A stretch of DNA of 64,000 bases, from positions 1 to 64,000 of the forward strand of contig NZ_CALUWS010000007.1 in NCBI RefSeq assembly GCF_944324525.1, read 5' to 3'. This DNA is from an uncultured Desulfovibrio sp. GTDB lineage: Bacteria > Desulfobacterota > Desulfovibrionia > Desulfovibrionales > Desulfovibrionaceae. A program made the translations under genes and the position numbers. Below, in pieces: positions 34,916-43,940 of this stretch. The number at the start of each line of letters is the position of its first letter. Within the stretch, counting starts at the first letter, position 1. The notes under the pieces were generated by a model that did not search any database, was not told the DNA's origin, and saw only the letters and a list, made by a program, of their open reading frames with translations.

Positions 34916-35935
34916 ATGATCGCAGCGTTGGCGATGGTGGCGCTCATCGGGTGCATCGCCTGGGCGGGAGCGGCCGGCGGGCTTGCTTTCCTGTTCAGCG
35001 TGGTGCTGCCTTATGTGGCGGTAATCATCTTTGTAGTGGGCGTCATCAGGCGCATGGTGTATTGGGCGAAGTCGCCCGTGCCGTTCCGCATCCCCACGAC
35101 GGGCGGCCAGGAAGCGTCCCTGGATTTCATCAAACAGGAAAAATGGGACTGCCCCTGTACCAAGGGTCAGACGGTCGTCCGCATGCTGCTCGAAGTGCTG
35201 ACCTTCCGGTCCCTCTTCCGCAATACGCATGCTGAAGTCCTGCTGAACGACCCGGTCAACAAGGGCCCCCGCGTCGTCTACTATTCCTCCAAGTGGCTGT
35301 GGGTCTTTGCCCTGCTGTTCCACTACTGCTTCCTCGTGGTATTCATCCGGCATTTCCGCTTCTTCATGGATCCGGTGCCGGGTTGCATCACCCTCATCGA
35401 GACGCTTGACGGTCTCATGCAGGTGGGCGTGCCGCGCTTCTACGTCAGCGGCGGTCTGCTGCTGGTGGCGCTGCTCTTCCTGCTGACCCGCCGTCTGGTC
35501 AACGAGCGCGTGCGCTACATCTCGCTGCTCAACGACTACTTCCCGCTGCTGCTGCTCATCTGCATCGTGGCCACCGGGCTGTGCATGCGGTACTTCGACA
35601 AGGCCGACATCGCGTCCATCAAGGTCTTCATCATGGGGCTTGCGCACCTTTCGCCCGCCAGCACGGAAGGGCTGCCCTCGCTCTTCGTGGTCCATCTGAC
35701 CTTTGTGAGCGTGCTGCTCCTGTATTTCCCCTTCTCCAAGCTCATGCACATGCCGGGCATCTTCTTCAGCCCCACGCGCAACGTGCCCAACGACACGCGC
35801 CGCGTGCGCCACGTCAACCCCTGGAATCCTCCGAAGCAGTTCTTCACCTATGCCGAGTACGAGGATGAGTACCGCGAGTTCATGGCCGACGCTGGCCTGC
35901 CGCTGGAAAAGCAACCCGAAAAGGCCGCCGAGTAA
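34916..35935 (+). CDS. dsrM: DsrM, membrane cytochrome b subunit of the sulfite-reduction complex
   Basis: The 339-residue integral membrane subunit has about six hydrophobic segments, including a NarI-like core that binds two hemes b (about residues 130-280, with conserved His as in LFHYCFLVVFIRHFRF and VHLTFVSVLLLYFPFSKLMH). It oxidises menaquinol and passes electrons to DsrK. The C-terminal tail is cytoplasmic. The ATG follows AGGTAGGGA. dsrK starts 12 bp downstream. Confidence 0.97.
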   Translation: MIAALAMVALIGCIAWAGAAGGLAFLFSVVLPYVAVIIFVVGVIRRMVYWAKSPVPFRIPTTGGQEASLDFIKQEKWDCPCTKGQTVVRMLLEVLTFRSLFRNTHAEVLLNDPVNKGPRVVYYSSKWLWVFALLFHYCFLVVFIRHFRFFMDPVPGCITLIETLDGLMQVGVPRFYVSGGLLLVALLFLLTRRLVNERVRYISLLNDYFPLLLLICIVATGLCMRYFDKADIASIKVFIMGLAHLSPASTEGLPSLFVVHLTFVSVLLLYFPFSKLMHMPGIFFSPTRNVPNDTRRVRHVNPWNPPKQFFTYAEYEDEYREFMADAGLPLEKQPEKAAE

Positions 35936-35947
35936 GGAGTTTACATC

Positions 35948-37594
35948 ATGGCTAAATTGCCTACGCCACACGAACTCATGGCCAGCCGCAAGGACTTTCC
36001 CGCTGGCAGCTGGCTTGACGTAAAGCCGGAATTTGCGCCGGGCAGCTTCTGCTATCCGGCCAAGGTCGAGACCATGGAGCGCCTGCACATGCCGCATCCG
36101 CATGAGTGGGACCCGGCCGCCGAGGACTGGAACCTGCCCGACAACTGGGAAAAGATCCTCTGTGACGCCTTCGAGGAACGGCTGGAAAAGCACCGCTCCC
36201 TCAAGCTCTTCATGGACATCTGCGTGCGCTGCGGCGCCTGCGCCGACAAGTGCCACTTCTTCCTGGGCACCAACGACCCCAAGAACATGCCGGTGCTGCG
36301 CGCGGAACTGCTGCGCTCCCTCTACCGGCGTGACTACACCATGCTGGGCAAGCTGCTCGGCGCCAGCGTGGGCGCTCGCGGCTGGGACAAGAGCGTGGTG
36401 AAGGAACTGTTCTACTACGCCTATCAGTGCACCGAGTGTCGCCGCTGCTCCCTCTTCTGCCCCTACGGCATCGACACGGCCGAAATCACGGCCATCGTGC
36501 GCGAGCTGCTGCATGAAGTGGGCCTCGGCACGCACTGGATCATGGACCCGGTGAAAAACTGCTCCTTCACGGGCAACCATCTGGGCATCCAGCCGCATTC
36601 CTTTGTGGAAATCGTGGAAATGCTGGCTGACGACTGCGAGACCATCACCGGCATCCGTCCCAAGACGCCCTTCAACGAGAAAGGCCACGAGATCCTCTTC
36701 ATCACGCCTTCCGGCGACGTGTTCGCCGATCCGGGCATCTACACCTTCATGGGCTATCTGCTGCTCTTCCATGAACTGGATCTCGACTACACCTTCTCGA
36801 CCTACGCGTCCGAAGGCGGCAACTTCGGCTCCTTCGTGTCCTTCAACATGGCCAAGAAGCTGAACGCCAAGATGTACGCCGAAGCCGAGCGCCTGGGCGC
36901 CAAGTGGATCCTCGGCGGCGAGTGCGGCCACATGTGGCGCGTCATCAACCAGTACATGGGCACCTACAACGGCCCGGCCCCGTCCTGCATGATGGACGTG
37001 CCCACCTCGCCCATCACCGGCACCCGCTTCGAGAACGCGGCGTCCACCAAGATGGTGCACATCGCCGAATTCACGGCCGACCTCATCCGGCACAACAAGC
37101 TCAACCTTGACCCGAGCCGGAACGATCACATCATCACGACCTTCCATGATTCCTGCAACCCGGCGCGCGCCATGGGCCTGCTGGAAGAGCCCCGCTACAT
37201 CCTCAAGGCGGTGTGCAACAACTTCGTGGAAATGCCGGAGAACACCATCCGCGAGCAGACCTTCTGCTGCGGTTCCGGTTCCGGCCTGAACACCGAGGAA
37301 ATCATGGAGCTGCGCATGCGCGCCGGCATGCCGCGCGGCAACGCCCTGCGCTATGTGCAGCAGAAGTACGACGTCAACCACATGGCCTGCGTCTGCGCCA
37401 TCGACCGTGCCACCCTCACCCCCCTTGCCAACTACTGGGCTCCGGGCGTGACCGTGAGCGGCCTGCACGAGCTGGTGGGCAACGCCCTCGTGATGAAGGG
37501 CGAACAGAAGCGCACCATGGACCTGCGCCAGGAAGACCTGCCCAATGTGGATCCCGATGAACCCGAAGACGATGCGGAGCAGGGGGAGGAGTAG
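35948..37594 (+). CDS. dsrK: DsrK, HdrD-like iron-sulfur subunit
   Basis: The 548-residue cytoplasmic subunit is related to heterodisulfide reductase HdrD. It has two [4Fe-4S] motifs, CVRCGACADKCHF (about residues 92-104) and CTECRRCSLFCPYG (about 160-173). Two CCG-type regions follow, one with FHDSCNPARAMG and the other with CCGSGSGLNTEE (about 440-451), which hold the catalytic non-cubane cluster. It is thought to reduce the DsrC trisulfide. AAGGAG precedes the ATG. Confidence 0.98.
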   Translation: MAKLPTPHELMASRKDFPAGSWLDVKPEFAPGSFCYPAKVETMERLHMPHPHEWDPAAEDWNLPDNWEKILCDAFEERLEKHRSLKLFMDICVRCGACADKCHFFLGTNDPKNMPVLRAELLRSLYRRDYTMLGKLLGASVGARGWDKSVVKELFYYAYQCTECRRCSLFCPYGIDTAEITAIVRELLHEVGLGTHWIMDPVKNCSFTGNHLGIQPHSFVEIVEMLADDCETITGIRPKTPFNEKGHEILFITPSGDVFADPGIYTFMGYLLLFHELDLDYTFSTYASEGGNFGSFVSFNMAKKLNAKMYAEAERLGAKWILGGECGHMWRVINQYMGTYNGPAPSCMMDVPTSPITGTRFENAASTKMVHIAEFTADLIRHNKLNLDPSRNDHIITTFHDSCNPARAMGLLEEPRYILKAVCNNFVEMPENTIREQTFCCGSGSGLNTEEIMELRMRAGMPRGNALRYVQQKYDVNHMACVCAIDRATLTPLANYWAPGVTVSGLHELVGNALVMKGEQKRTMDLRQEDLPNVDPDEPEDDAEQGEE

Positions 37595-37597
37595 TCC

Positions 37598-37978
37598 ATG
37601 TATAACGCCAAAGCAGTCATTGTCGGCGCCGTCATCTTCGCGGTGCTGTTCAGCTCACCGTTCTGGCTCAACTTCGGCAAGGACGATTACAAGCGTCCCG
37701 ACGTAGTGCTGCCCAAGAACGAAAAGGAATGCGTCGAGCCTGTGGAGTACATGCGCGCCGAGCACATGGCCCTGCTCAATCAGTGGCGGGATCAGGCCCT
37801 GCGCAATGAAAAGCGCGTCTATGTCTCCTCCACCGGCAAGGAATGGACCATCAGTCTCCAGAACACCTGTCTGAAGTGTCACAACGACTACGCCAATTTC
37901 TGCGAAAAGTGCCACATCGCCAACAGCGTGTATCCCTACTGCTGGACCTGCCACATCACTCCCGAGGGGAAGAAGTAA
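37598..37978 (+). CDS. dsrJ: DsrJ, periplasmic triheme cytochrome c
   Basis: The 126-residue protein has an N-terminal hydrophobic anchor or signal (VIVGAVIFAVLFSSPFWL) and three CxxCH heme c sites: CLKCH, CEKCH and CWTCH, all in the last 45 residues. In studied homologues one heme has unusual His/Cys ligation. The start is three bases after the dsrK stop, and its ribosome-binding site lies inside the dsrK end (GGAGGAG). Its last A is shared with the dsrO start (TAATG). Confidence 0.97.
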   Translation: MYNAKAVIVGAVIFAVLFSSPFWLNFGKDDYKRPDVVLPKNEKECVEPVEYMRAEHMALLNQWRDQALRNEKRVYVSSTGKEWTISLQNTCLKCHNDYANFCEKCHIANSVYPYCWTCHITPEGKK

Positions 37979-38769
37979 TGAACAAGAGCAGAAGAAGCTT
38001 TCTCAAAGTGGCGGGCCTTTCGGCCTTTGCCCTGAGCAGTGGTGTGGCTGCGCTGTCCTCCACCGCGCAGGCGGCCGCCACCATGCCGGGCAGCAGCTAC
38101 AAGATGGGCGCCGCGGCTCTCAAGGCCAAGCGCTGGGCCATGGTCATCGATACGCGCGCCTTCAAGGGCCCGGAAGACTACCAGCCCCTCATCGATGCCT
38201 GCCACAAGGCGCACAACGTGCCGACCATCAAGGGCAGCAACCAGAACATCAAATGGTTCTGGCTGGACAAGTTCGATCATGCCTTCCCGGATGACATCAA
38301 CGCCTACCAGGCCGCCGGCATCAAGGAGCGCATGTTCCCGCTGCTGTGCAATCACTGCACCAATCCGCCCTGCGTGCGCGTCTGTCCCACCCAGGCCACC
38401 TATCAGATGCACGACGGCATCGTGGCCATGGACTACCACCGCTGCATCGGTTGCCGTTTCTGCATGGCCGGCTGCCCGTACGGCGCGCGTTCCTTCAACT
38501 TCATGGATCCGCGCAAGCATCTGCCCAAGGAAATGCCCAACCCCACCTTCCCCACGCGCATGATCGGCGTGGTGGAGAAGTGCACCTTCTGCGCCGAGCG
38601 TCTGGCCGTGGGCCAGATGCCCGCCTGCGTCGAAGCTGCCGGCGGGCGCATCCTTTTCGGCGATCTGGACGATCCCAATTCTGATGTGCGGCACGCCCTG
38701 GCCGAAAACTACAGCATTCGCCGCAAGCCGAACCTCGGCACGCAGCCCGGCGTGTACTACCTCATCTAG
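37978..38769 (+). CDS. dsrO: DsrO, periplasmic ferredoxin-like subunit
   Basis: The 263-residue protein begins with a Tat signal (RRSFLK at residues 5-10, cleavage near AQAA), so it is exported folded with its clusters. It has several four-cysteine motifs for [4Fe-4S] binding: CNHCTNPPCVRVCPTQ, CIGCRFCMAGCPYG and CTFCAERL (about residues 125-215). It passes electrons between DsrJ and DsrP. The ATG overlaps the dsrJ stop by one base. Confidence 0.98.
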   Translation: MNKSRRSFLKVAGLSAFALSSGVAALSSTAQAAATMPGSSYKMGAAALKAKRWAMVIDTRAFKGPEDYQPLIDACHKAHNVPTIKGSNQNIKWFWLDKFDHAFPDDINAYQAAGIKERMFPLLCNHCTNPPCVRVCPTQATYQMHDGIVAMDYHRCIGCRFCMAGCPYGARSFNFMDPRKHLPKEMPNPTFPTRMIGVVEKCTFCAERLAVGQMPACVEAAGGRILFGDLDDPNSDVRHALAENYSIRRKPNLGTQPGVYYLI

Positions 38770-38781
38770 GGAGATCTGGCT

Positions 38782-39948
38782 ATGCTTGAAAAAGTGCTTA
38801 CCGGTCCCAGGACCTTCTATTTGTGGCTGCTCTTCCTGGTCTGCGTCATCGGGGCCTGCGGCCTCGTGTACTGGCAGCAGCTGCAGCAGGGCCTCTCCAT
38901 CACGGGCATGAGCCGTGACGTGTCGTGGGGCCTCTACATCTCGCAGTTCACCTACTTCGTGGGTGTGGCGGCCTCGGCCGTCATGCTGGTGCTGCCGGCC
39001 TACTTCCACCATTACAAGAAGTTCAAGCGCATGATCATCTTCGGTGAGTTCATGGCCATTGCCGCCGTGTGCATGTGCTCGCTCTTCATCCTGGTGGACC
39101 TTGGCCAGCCGCAGCGCATGCTCAACGTCATGCTGCATCCCACGCCCAACTCCGTCATGTTCTATGACATGATGGTGCTCATCGGCTACCTGACCCTCAA
39201 CGCCATCATCGGTTGGGTGACCCTGGAAGCCGAGCGCCTGGACGTGGAGCCGCCCAAGTGGATCAAGCCGCTCATTTACCTGTCCATCATCTGGGCCTTC
39301 TCCATCCACACCGTGACCGCCTTCCTGTACGCCGGCATCCCCGGCCGCCATTACTGGCTCACCGCCATCATGGCCGCCCGCTTCCTGTCCTCGGCGTTCT
39401 GCTCCGGTCCGGCCATCCTGCTGCTGCTGGTATTCATCGTGCGCCGCCTCACCGGCTTCGAGCCCGGCCGCGACGCCGTGAAGACGCTGACCACCATCAT
39501 CACGTATGCCATGTGCATCAACGTGTTCTTCTACCTGCTGGAGATCTTCACGGCCTTCTATTCCGGCATCCCCGGTCACCAGCACCCCATGACCTTCCTG
39601 TTCGGTGAACACGCCGGTCATGTGACCTGGGTCAGCAACTGGATGTGGGCCGCCGTCATTATGGCGCTGGGTTCGCTCGTCATCCTCATCCCGCCGGCGT
39701 GGCGCAACGGGCCCCTGCTGCCCTTCGCGCTGATCATGCTGGTGGTGGCCAGCTGGATCGACAAGGGCCTGGGCCTGCTCATCGGCGGCTTTACGCCCAA
39801 CATGTTCGAGACCATCACGGACTATGCGCCGACCTGCATGGAGATCTCCGTGGCGCTCGGCGTGTACGCCATCGGCGCGCTGGTGCTCTCCCTGCTCTGG
39901 AAGATCGCCCTCGGCGTGAAGAGGGAAGCCGGTCACTTCAGCGACTAG
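38782..39948 (+). CDS. dsrP: DsrP, NrfD-like membrane subunit
   Basis: The 388-residue integral membrane protein of the NrfD/PsrC family has ten hydrophobic segments and is thought to exchange electrons with the quinone pool without bound heme. Family signatures include SWGLYISQFTYFVGVAASAV (about residues 50-70) and a conserved interior WMWAAVIMALGSLVILIPPA. It is the last gene of the operon and is followed by a strong terminator. Confidence 0.97.
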   Translation: MLEKVLTGPRTFYLWLLFLVCVIGACGLVYWQQLQQGLSITGMSRDVSWGLYISQFTYFVGVAASAVMLVLPAYFHHYKKFKRMIIFGEFMAIAAVCMCSLFILVDLGQPQRMLNVMLHPTPNSVMFYDMMVLIGYLTLNAIIGWVTLEAERLDVEPPKWIKPLIYLSIIWAFSIHTVTAFLYAGIPGRHYWLTAIMAARFLSSAFCSGPAILLLLVFIVRRLTGFEPGRDAVKTLTTIITYAMCINVFFYLLEIFTAFYSGIPGHQHPMTFLFGEHAGHVTWVSNWMWAAVIMALGSLVILIPPAWRNGPLLPFALIMLVVASWIDKGLGLLIGGFTPNMFETITDYAPTCMEISVALGVYAIGALVLSLLWKIALGVKREAGHFSD

Positions 39949-39970
39949 GCATACGTCCCACGCATTCCTG

Positions 39971-39998
39971 AACCCCGTGCTCCGGCACGGGGTTTTTT
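39971..39998 (+). terminator. terminator of dsrMKJOP
   Basis: ACCCCGTGC-TCCG-GCACGGGGT followed by TTTTT. A second perfect inverted repeat ACGCCAGA/TCTGGCGT lies at 40018-40055 before the next gene. Confidence 0.95.
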
Positions 39999-40125
39999 CA
40001 TATCCGGCCCGGGGGGAACGCCAGAGCACCGTTGCGGCCTGCGCCGTTCTGGCGTATAGTTTTTTGGTTAGCCGCTCAAACGGCTGGAGCATATCGTATA
40101 CCCCCCGCCGCCACAGGAGATTGCC

Positions 40126-41457
40126 ATGCACGAAGCGCTCAAGGTAGCCACCACCATCTGCACGACCATGCTTCGCAATGGGTATGATGCCCATATCGTC
40201 AACGCGCCCCTGCAACAGCACCTGCTGGAGACCAGCGACGTTTCTGCGGTGGATATTGCCTGTGAGCCGGATATCGAAGTGCTCGGCAAGCTTTTTCCCG
40301 CGCTTGTGCCTGTGGAGGAAGGCCCCCTCATGGCCCAGCTGGAAGAAGAAGGCGTCACCATTCGTTTTTATCCGCTGGTGGTGGAGGATTCGAGCCATCC
40401 CGAGCTCTCGCTCATGCGCATCACGCCGACCATCGCGGCCCAGCTCGCTCCCCGCGAACGCCTGACGTTGCGCCTGAGCGGCTGCGCCGCGCCGCAGGAT
40501 CCCGGCAACATCTATGACGGTTTTTCCGAAGTCAAATCCGGGGCCATCCGTCTTTCCGGCCTGCCGGACGAAACGCTGCGGCACAATTACCTGCTGGCCA
40601 TCCGTGCCCTGCGCTTTGCGGCCAACTTCGATGTGCCCATCGAGCCCAATACCTGGCTGGCCATCGTGCGCAGCGCCTCGCGCGTGCTGGATTATGTGCC
40701 CGCCGCCGACATCATGGGCGAATGGCGTCAGGTCTCGGCCGAGGCCATGCACCGCTTCGTGCGGCTGCTCTATGATGCGCAGATCCTGCAGGGGCTCATT
40801 CCCGAAGTGGCGGCGCTGGCCTGCATCCGCGAACGCAATACCAATACCGACGAAGAGGAATCCGTTTTCGAGCATACGCTGCGCTGCATGCGTCACTACC
40901 CCGAAAAGGATTTCCATTACGACTGGCTCGGCACGCTGGCCATGCTGTTCCATGATGTGGGCAAGCTCTTCACCGGCGAATACTTTGACGGCGAGATGAC
41001 CTTTTATCAGCACCACCGGGTGGGGGCCAAGGTGACGCGCAAGATCCTGCGCCGCCTGCACCTCACCACCGAGGATATCGACCTGCTCTGTCATCTGGTG
41101 CGCTACCATATGCGTTTCCACTTCATGATGACGGACCGCGGCATACGCCGTTTCAAGGCGCTGGACGAATACCCGCGCCTCATCGCCATGGCCCGCGCCG
41201 ATGTGGAGGCCCGCGACGGCAACTTCACGGCTTTCAACCACAATATGAAATACCTTGAGCGGGCCGAGACGCCGGAACAGATGCTCGAGCCGCTGCTCAA
41301 CGGCAATGAGATCATGAACGAGACGCGTCTTGCGCCCGGCCCGCTGGTCGGGGTCATCCGCGATGCGCTCCTGCAGGCGCAGATCGCCGGCGAGGTGACG
41401 GACAATGACTCCGCCGTGCGCTTCGTGCGTGCCTACGCCCGGCGGGTCAGCAGCTAG
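40126..41457 (+). CDS. HD-domain protein with degenerate CCA-adding/poly(A) polymerase N-terminus
   Basis: The 443-residue protein keeps the architecture of class II tRNA nucleotidyltransferases: N-terminal nucleotidyltransferase fold (about 1-150), head domain with SEVKSGAIRLSGLPDETLRH and RALRFAANFDVPI (about 140-185), and a C-terminal HD domain. The catalytic GG and RD of the N-domain are replaced (IVNAPLQQHLLE) and no DxD pair is seen, so nucleotidyl transfer is unlikely. The HD metal site is intact: AMLFHDVGKLF near 285-295 and HLVRYHM further on. It may be a phosphohydrolase. rlmN starts 5 bp after its stop, so they are coupled. Confidence 0.75.
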   Translation: MHEALKVATTICTTMLRNGYDAHIVNAPLQQHLLETSDVSAVDIACEPDIEVLGKLFPALVPVEEGPLMAQLEEEGVTIRFYPLVVEDSSHPELSLMRITPTIAAQLAPRERLTLRLSGCAAPQDPGNIYDGFSEVKSGAIRLSGLPDETLRHNYLLAIRALRFAANFDVPIEPNTWLAIVRSASRVLDYVPAADIMGEWRQVSAEAMHRFVRLLYDAQILQGLIPEVAALACIRERNTNTDEEESVFEHTLRCMRHYPEKDFHYDWLGTLAMLFHDVGKLFTGEYFDGEMTFYQHHRVGAKVTRKILRRLHLTTEDIDLLCHLVRYHMRFHFMMTDRGIRRFKALDEYPRLIAMARADVEARDGNFTAFNHNMKYLERAETPEQMLEPLLNGNEIMNETRLAPGPLVGVIRDALLQAQIAGEVTDNDSAVRFVRAYARRVSS

Positions 41458-41462
41458 GCGAT

Positions 41463-42527
41463 ATGGTCAATCTGCTCGATTTCACGCTGCCCGAGCTGAC
41501 GGACTGGATGCAGCAAGAGCTGGGGGAACCCCGCTTCCGGGCGGTGCAGGTCTGGCAATGGCTGTGGCAGCGCATGGCCCGCGACTTTGACGAGATGAGC
41601 AACGTCTCCAAAGCCTGCCGGGCCCGTCTTGCTCAGTGCGCGTCCATCGACTGGCCGGAAGTGGCCCGCGTGCAGGAAAGCCGCGACGGCACCACCAAGT
41701 TCCTCCTGCGGCTTTCCGACGGGGCGGAAGTGGAGACGGTGCTCATCCCCTCGGAATCCCGGGACGGCAGCCGCCGCTGGACGCAGTGCCTGTCCTCGCA
41801 GGTGGGCTGCGCCATGGGCTGCACCTTCTGCAGCACGGGCACCATGGGCTTTGAGCGCAACATGCGCATGGGCGAGATCCTGGGACAGATCCTCGTGGCC
41901 CGCGCCCATCTGGGCGATAACCGGCCGGACTGGCCTATCTTGCGCAATCTGGTCTTCATGGGCATGGGCGAGCCGCTGCTGAACCTTCAGGAGGTCATGC
42001 GGGCGCTCAAAAGCCTCAATGACGACAAGGGGCTCAATTTCTCGCCCCGGCGCATCACCGTTTCCACCTGCGGCATCGAAAAGGGCCTGCGCGAACTGGG
42101 CGAAAGCGGTCTGGCCTTTCTGGCGGTTTCGCTACACGCGCCCACGCAGGAGTTGCGCGCGCGCATCATGCCCAAGGCGGCCCGCTGGCCGCTGGACGCG
42201 CTGCTGGCCGCGCTGAAGTCCTATCCCCTCAAGACGCGGGAACGCATCACCTTTGAGTATCTGCTGTTGGGCGGCGTCAACGACGGGCCGGAGCATGCGC
42301 GGGAGCTGGCGCGTGTGGTCAGCGACATCAAGGGCAAGCTCAACCTCATCGTGTACAATCCCGCCGAAAATGCCCCTTATGAGGCCCCCACGCCGGAACG
42401 CGTGCTGGCCTTCGAGAAAATGCTCTGGGATCGCCATATTACGGCCATCATCCGCAAGTCCAAGGGGCAGGACATCAAGGCCGCCTGCGGTCAGCTGAAG
42501 GCCGATCAGGCCGCCCGCCAGTCGTAG
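41463..42527 (+). CDS. rlmN: dual-specificity 23S rRNA/tRNA adenine-C2 methyltransferase
   Basis: Radical-SAM enzyme that methylates A2503 of 23S rRNA and A37 of some tRNAs. The 354-residue protein has the CxxxCxxC cluster motif CAMGCTFC (about residues 116-123), FMGMGEPLLN (about 163-172), STCGIEKGL with the second catalytic Cys region, and the C-terminal VRKSKGQDIKAACGQL with the methyl-carrying Cys. All key residues are present. Confidence 0.97.
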   Translation: MVNLLDFTLPELTDWMQQELGEPRFRAVQVWQWLWQRMARDFDEMSNVSKACRARLAQCASIDWPEVARVQESRDGTTKFLLRLSDGAEVETVLIPSESRDGSRRWTQCLSSQVGCAMGCTFCSTGTMGFERNMRMGEILGQILVARAHLGDNRPDWPILRNLVFMGMGEPLLNLQEVMRALKSLNDDKGLNFSPRRITVSTCGIEKGLRELGESGLAFLAVSLHAPTQELRARIMPKAARWPLDALLAALKSYPLKTRERITFEYLLLGGVNDGPEHARELARVVSDIKGKLNLIVYNPAENAPYEAPTPERVLAFEKMLWDRHITAIIRKSKGQDIKAACGQLKADQAARQS

Positions 42528-42548
42528 CCCTTTCGCTGACCGCCAGGA

Positions 42549-42693
42549 GGGCGCTTTGCGTTTGAAACGCTGCGCGTCTGCAACCGTATGACCTGGCGTT
42601 TCGCCGAAAAAGCGCGGTTTTTCCGCTCACTTTGGGACGGGCGGCGCTGTGCCGCCGCCTCGCGTTTTATTTTTTTCAAAGATAAGGCGTTCA
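42549..42693 (+). repeat. four-palindrome repeat, copy R7
   Basis: Nearly full length; the terminal palindrome is imperfect (GTTTGAAACGC-TGC-GCGTCTGCAAC) and the far end reads AAAGATAAGGCGTTC. It lies just after rlmN. Confidence 0.85.
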
Positions 42694-42733
42694 ACCGGTC
42701 AATTCCCCGTCACACGCTTGTGCGAAAACTGAA

Positions 42734-42758
42734 ACAGGCCTGCGGAGAGCAGGCCTGT
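42734..42758 (-). terminator. terminator of the first TM2 gene
   Basis: ACAGGCCTGC-GGAGA-GCAGGCCTGT; on the minus strand followed by TTTCAGTTTTC. Confidence 0.8.
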
Positions 42759-42824
42759 ATGTTTCTAAAATTTGTCTTGCAAGCCTTGGGGCAGCGGCGA
42801 ACCATTTCCCCGGCAGGCATCCGG

Positions 42825-43283
42825 CTATTGCTGCCATTGCGTGATACGGCGTCCGTTTCGGTCTCTGAACCGGCCGCAAAGCGCAAGCACGATATCGATG
42901 AGCAGCCATATCTCCAGCAGCACGAGCAGGATCCCCCCAGCGATCATCACAGGGATCGCCTCCTGAGAGTACGAGGCCACAAGGATGATGGCGCTGCACA
43001 GGACGGCAAACAGGCCGGCCAGGAACAGCAGCAGCATGATGATGCCGGAAAGGATGCGTCCGGCATAAAAGCGATGCGCGCCGAGCACGCCGAGAAAGCC
43101 GGCCAGCAGGGAAAGCGCCAGCCGGTTCTTGGGGCTGCACGCTTCCGCGGGGGCAGCTTGTGCGCCGGGAGCGGCCGTGCCGCCGTTTTCGGGGGGTGTG
43201 GGCCTGCTGGTGATGGGGGTCCCGCATTCGGGACAGCTCATGGCGTCATCCGGTACGGATTTGCCGCAATGGGTACAAAACAT
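42825..43283 (-). CDS. zinc-ribbon TM2-domain protein (paralogue 1)
   Basis: The 152-residue membrane protein starts with a zinc ribbon (MFCTHCGKSVPDDAMSCPEC; two CxxC). After a Pro/Ala linker comes a TM2 domain: LLAGFLGVLGAHRFYAGRIL, then membrane helix pairs. It has an extra hydrophobic segment (IPVMIAGGILLVLLEIWLLI) that the two neighbouring paralogues lack. ATG 43283 has AAGGAGTGAAC before it. Function of the family is unknown. The three copies lie head-to-tail. Confidence 0.85.
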   Translation of the reverse strand: MFCTHCGKSVPDDAMSCPECGTPITSRPTPPENGGTAAPGAQAAPAEACSPKNRLALSLLAGFLGVLGAHRFYAGRILSGIIMLLLFLAGLFAVLCSAIILVASYSQEAIPVMIAGGILLVLLEIWLLIDIVLALCGRFRDRNGRRITQWQQ

Positions 43284-43396
43284 GTTCACTCCTTGCTCAG
43301 CGCCAGCTACGGGGATCACGTTGCTGCCGCGCCGCTTGACCGTATGCGGACGCCCCATGAAAAAAGGGGAATCGAGGCTCCGTGTCCCTCTGGTGG

Positions 43397-43795
43397 TCAC
43401 CAGTTTTTGATAAGCTTGCCGCTTCCGTCCTTGAAGCGCCCGATCAGCGCCAGAATGAAGTCAATGAGAGCCCAGACGTTGGCGGGGAGGACGAAAAAAA
43501 TGCCTACTCCATAGAAGGAGCCGATGCAGCCCAGCAGGAAAAGCGCCAGCATGACGGAGCCGGAGGGCATGCGCCCGGCGTAAAGGCGGTGGATGCCCAG
43601 GGTGCCAAGAATGAAGGCCAGCAGGGAGAGGGCGGCCCGGCTCTTGGGGCTGGCGGCATCCAGACGGTCATTCGCCGGGTGGCCATCCGCCTGACGGGCA
43701 TTGGCCGGTGTGGCCAGGGCAGGGAGCGCCTTGCCGCATTCAGGGCAGGTGGCGGCGTCATCCGAGACAGGTTTCCCGCAATGGATGCAAAACAT
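43397..43795 (-). CDS. zinc-ribbon TM2-domain protein (paralogue 2)
   Basis: The 132-residue protein has the same layout: zinc ribbon (FCIHCGKPVSDDAATCPECG), variable linker, TM2 core (LAFILGTLGIHRLYAGRMPS) and two helices ending FKDGSGKLIKNW. Preceded by AAGGAGAGGCC. It is more similar to paralogue 3 than to paralogue 1 in its C-terminus. The gap to paralogue 1 is 113 bp. Confidence 0.85.
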   Translation of the reverse strand: MFCIHCGKPVSDDAATCPECGKALPALATPANARQADGHPANDRLDAASPKSRAALSLLAFILGTLGIHRLYAGRMPSGSVMLALFLLGCIGSFYGVGIFFVLPANVWALIDFILALIGRFKDGSGKLIKNW

Positions 43796-43870
43796 GGCCT
43801 CTCCTTGCGTGAGCGGCAGCCGCGGAGGCGCGACGCTACCGTCCAGTCTGGCCGTGCGGCGGACGGCCAG

Positions 43871-43940
43871 AGAGCATTTTCGGTTTTGAAACGCTTTGCC
43901 GCCGCCCCGCGTTTTGCCTTTTTCGATGGCAAAACGCTTA
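43871..43940 (+). repeat. four-palindrome repeat, internally deleted copy R8
   Basis: Keeps both termini (AGAGCATTTTCGG and GCAAAACGCTTA) and part of the GC-rich palindrome, but the central A/T palindrome is lost. It lies between TM2 paralogues 2 and 3. Confidence 0.8.

Noticed and set aside
37936..41241. 1101-codon open frame antisense to dsrO, dsrP and the HD protein
   Set aside because: A shadow frame; the sense genes have clear cofactor motifs and ribosome-binding sites.
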